Shown here: one piece after another, positions 62,523 through 64,000 of the stretch
Layout: each line of letters opens with the position of its first letter
Position numbering within the stretch: the first letter of the stretch is position 1
Assembly (NCBI RefSeq): GCF_003326475.1
Contig: NZ_JPWA01000023.1
Span: 17,453-81,452 of the forward strand
Length of the DNA: 64,000 nt
Origin: Thalassospira xianhensis MCCC 1A02616
Lineage (GTDB): Bacteria > Pseudomonadota > Alphaproteobacteria > Rhodospirillales > Thalassospiraceae
Reading direction: 5' to 3'
Position numbers and translations under genes: made by a program
The notes under the pieces: model-generated
What the model was told of the DNA's origin: nothing
Seen by the model: only the letters and a program-made list of their open reading frames with translations
Database searches by the model: none

Positions 62523-63406
62523 GATGCCACCCGCACGGGATCGGCACCCAAAAACCGCCGAAGATGCCCCTCAAGGTGCAAGTCTGCAAGCGCTGCCTCG
62601 GCCCGAAGCGTCGCCCAGTCAGGCACATCATTATCCCATTCAATCAGGGTCGGCCGTGCGCCGATCCGAGCAATCAGCCGATCAAACAGCCCCCAGACCG
62701 GATCGGCAACCGGGCGCGAGTGGGTGTCAATCAGAACCTTCTCATTGCTATTGGCATCCGCCTCATGCCCCGCCAGATGGATTTCCCCGATCAGATCACC
62801 GGGGATCGCATCGACATAATCGCTGGCATCAAAGCCCAGATTACAGGCCGAAATGTAAATGTTGTTTACATCAATCAGAAGCCCGCAGCCCGAACGCCGC
62901 GCGGCTTCGGTGATAAAGTCGATTTCCGGGATCGAATTTTGCGGCAGCGCCAGATAAGAGGTCGGATTTTCAATCAGGATTTTCCGCCCTGTTGCCGTCT
63001 GCACCTCGTCAATCGCCTCAACCAGTTGATCAAGCGACTTTTGCGTCATCGGTGTTGGCAAAAGGTCGGCCATATAAAGCCCGTCATGACTTGACCATGC
63101 AATATGTTCCGACAGCATCGCAGGCTCAAACCGATCCACCAGCCGCTTGAGATCGGCCAGATGATGGGGATCAAGCCTTTCCCCGCCGCCAAGCGATAAT
63201 CCAACCCCATGCATCGATATCGGATAATCGGCGCGTAATGCCTCAAGCACCGCAAGGCGCGGCCCGCCCGCGACCATGTAATTTTCCGGATGGATTTCAA
63301 ACCAGCCGACCTGCTTTGGCTGGCCGATCACATCATCAGCATGCGCGCCCTTGAAACCGACACCGGCCCGGTCGGGTAATCTGGTGCCATGCGGGTTATC
63401 AATCAT
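62519..63406 (-). CDS. bufB: BufB-like MNIO (DUF692) peptide-modifying enzyme
   Basis: From ATG 63406 (GGGAGG upstream) the protein has 295 residues, a TIM barrel with conserved metal-site strands: WFEIHPENYM, SMHGVGLSLGG, MLSEHIAWS, ILIENPTSYL, LIDVNNIY, EIHLAGH, LIDTHSRPV and LIEWDNDVP. MNIO enzymes use a mixed-valent iron centre to convert cysteines, here presumably those of BufA. A start at 63523 is rejected. Confidence 0.92.
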   Translation of the reverse strand: MIDNPHGTRLPDRAGVGFKGAHADDVIGQPKQVGWFEIHPENYMVAGGPRLAVLEALRADYPISMHGVGLSLGGGERLDPHHLADLKRLVDRFEPAMLSEHIAWSSHDGLYMADLLPTPMTQKSLDQLVEAIDEVQTATGRKILIENPTSYLALPQNSIPEIDFITEAARRSGCGLLIDVNNIYISACNLGFDASDYVDAIPGDLIGEIHLAGHEADANSNEKVLIDTHSRPVADPVWGLFDRLIARIGARPTLIEWDNDVPDWATLRAEAALADLHLEGHLRRFLGADPVRVAS

Positions 63407-63420
63407 CGCAAACCTCCCGG

Positions 63421-63456
63421 AAAAAAGAATATGCCGACCGGCCAAACCGGTCGGCA
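63421..63456 (-). terminator. Terminator-like hairpin between bufA and bufB (attenuator candidate)
   Basis: TGCCGACCGG (63432-63441) and CCGGTCGGCA (63447-63456) make a perfect 10-bp stem with a 5-nt loop. On the minus strand six T follow after TATTC. The hairpin lies inside the operon and would favour bufA over the enzyme genes. Confidence 0.75.
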
Positions 63457-63464
63457 CCATCACG

Positions 63465-63764
63465 TCAGGATTTCGGAAGATCGCGCTCAAGCGCCTCAAG
63501 GCTGCCCATGACTTTACGACCATCCGCCGTCGTAAAGCTCATATCCTCGCATGTCCCGGCCGGAACCAGCTTCCAGGCATTGCCCTGATAATCGACCTTC
63601 GACGTCCCGGCACATGTGGTGCCCGGCCCCGCCGCACAATCATTCTGCCCGGCAAGCGATACGCCAAAACATTTTTCCTTGGCACCCTGCGCCTGCGCCT
63701 GACCAACCGCCGCAAGCGAAACCGCCGCCGAAAGTGCCGCGCCCAGAACCAATGCGTTTTTCAT
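63465..63764 (-). CDS. bufA: Bufferin precursor BufA (DUF2282)
   Basis: This 99-residue protein has a Sec signal peptide (cut after GQAQA, residue 26) and the DUF2282 core with four cysteines: C32 (EKCFG), C43 ([10 protein letters not shown]), C51 (TCAGTS) and C72 (AGTCEDM), plus [13 protein letters not shown]. Bufferins are ribosomally made, exported peptides whose cysteines are oxidised by an MNIO enzyme and that bind copper. AAGGA precedes the ATG. The C-terminal [12 protein letters not shown] is extra. First gene of the operon. Confidence 0.92.
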   Translation of the reverse strand: MKNALVLGAALSAAVSLAAVGQAQAQGAKEKCFGVSLAGQNDCAAGPGTTCAGTSKVDYQGNAWKLVPAGTCEDMSFTTADGRKVMGSLEALERDLPKS

Positions 63765-63917
63765 GATGTCATCCTTGTTGCGTGAAACCTGATCGCCTGA
63801 CTGGCGATGTCTTTTTGGTAACAGGCGAACGGATCACCGTCATTGCAACTTCGGCACACGAAGCATCAAGTCAGTGTGAGAGTTTCCCGGTATTTCATCA
63901 CGGATGCGTGAAACGAC

Positions 63918-63949
63918 AAAACCCCTGACCAGTAAAGGTCAGGGGTTTT
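63918..63949. terminator. Strong bidirectional terminator
   Basis: AAAACCCCTGACC (63918-63930) pairs with GGTCAGGGGTTTT (63937-63949). With no rightward gene before it, it probably ends a leftward gene beyond the window. Beyond it (63950-64000) I see nothing. Confidence 0.88.
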
Positions 63950-64000
63950 ATCAAATCGTTGAACAGGGAATATGTGTGCTGTGTTTGGAAGGCCCGGCGG

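Noticed and set aside
63817..63823. GGTAACA (TGTTACC on the minus strand) upstream of bufA as an ECF -35 box
   Set aside because: No matching -10 element lies at the expected 16-17 bp spacing, so an ECF promoter is not supported.

Overview
The window is bacterial chromosome with dense coding, high GC and Gram-negative features. Gene content (DUF3126, a DctPQM TRAP transporter, GT81/GH13_18 glucosylglycerate genes, PAS_5-type proteins, a YtfQRT-YjfF importer, a bufferin operon) and the codon choice suggest an alphaproteobacterium of the Rhodospirillales, most like Thalassospira. The genus is inferred from remembered protein families, not from a search. I saw no rRNA, tRNA, CRISPR array or transposase.

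Layout. 1-2.6 kb: NitT/TauT-type ABC importer, cut by the left edge. 2.9-6.4 kb: a flavoprotein gene followed by an AT-rich accessory locus. Two unrelated cargo genes (an HNH-like zinc protein and a RES-domain protein) each sit between copies of the same two flanks. 6.4-9.4 kb: a MarR-controlled DHA2 efflux pump and a siderophore-interacting flavoprotein. 9.4-16.5 kb: mostly housekeeping singletons (exoD-like, DUF3126, GST, hpt, holin-like/DUF883 pair, pobA, a lone binding protein). 16.7-21.8 kb: synthesis and phosphorolysis of the compatible solute glucosylglycerate, with two PAS-like proteins between.

22-29 kb: divergent regulator/target pairs (LysR/membrane protein, IclR/ThDP enzyme, AraC/MFS). 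29.4-31.5 kb: an envelope and dormancy stress cluster (PRC-barrel, DUF3309, SYLF, HPF-like). 31.6-35.2 kb: an AraC-controlled SDR/VOC/saccharopine-DH-like operon. 35.3-36.3 kb: an orphan gene between 19-bp direct repeats. 36.6-46.1 kb: pentose/galactose use (GguC/AraD1-like, sugar dehydrogenase, GntR, YtfQRT-YjfF importer, aldose 1-epimerase); the dehydrogenase transcript has an unusual long leader with a micro-ORF.

46.3-53.4 kb: a 918-residue winged-helix/NTPase/TPR regulator followed by DJ-1-like, alpha/beta hydrolase, cysteine hydrolase, SDR and exported MBL-fold genes. 53.4-55.3 kb: a LysR/SDR pair. 55.3-61.2 kb: a TRAP transporter plus gamma-glutamyltransferase operon, facing a GntR gene across two TGTATACA palindromes. 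61.2-63.8 kb: a bufferin operon (BufA precursor, MNIO enzyme BufB, partner BufC, DoxX) with a terminator-like hairpin between precursor and enzyme genes.

The items most worth follow-up are the duplicated-flank cargo locus at 3.9-6.4 kb, the bufferin operon and its internal hairpin, the repeat-flanked orphan at 35.3 kb, and the leader upstream of the sugar dehydrogenase.
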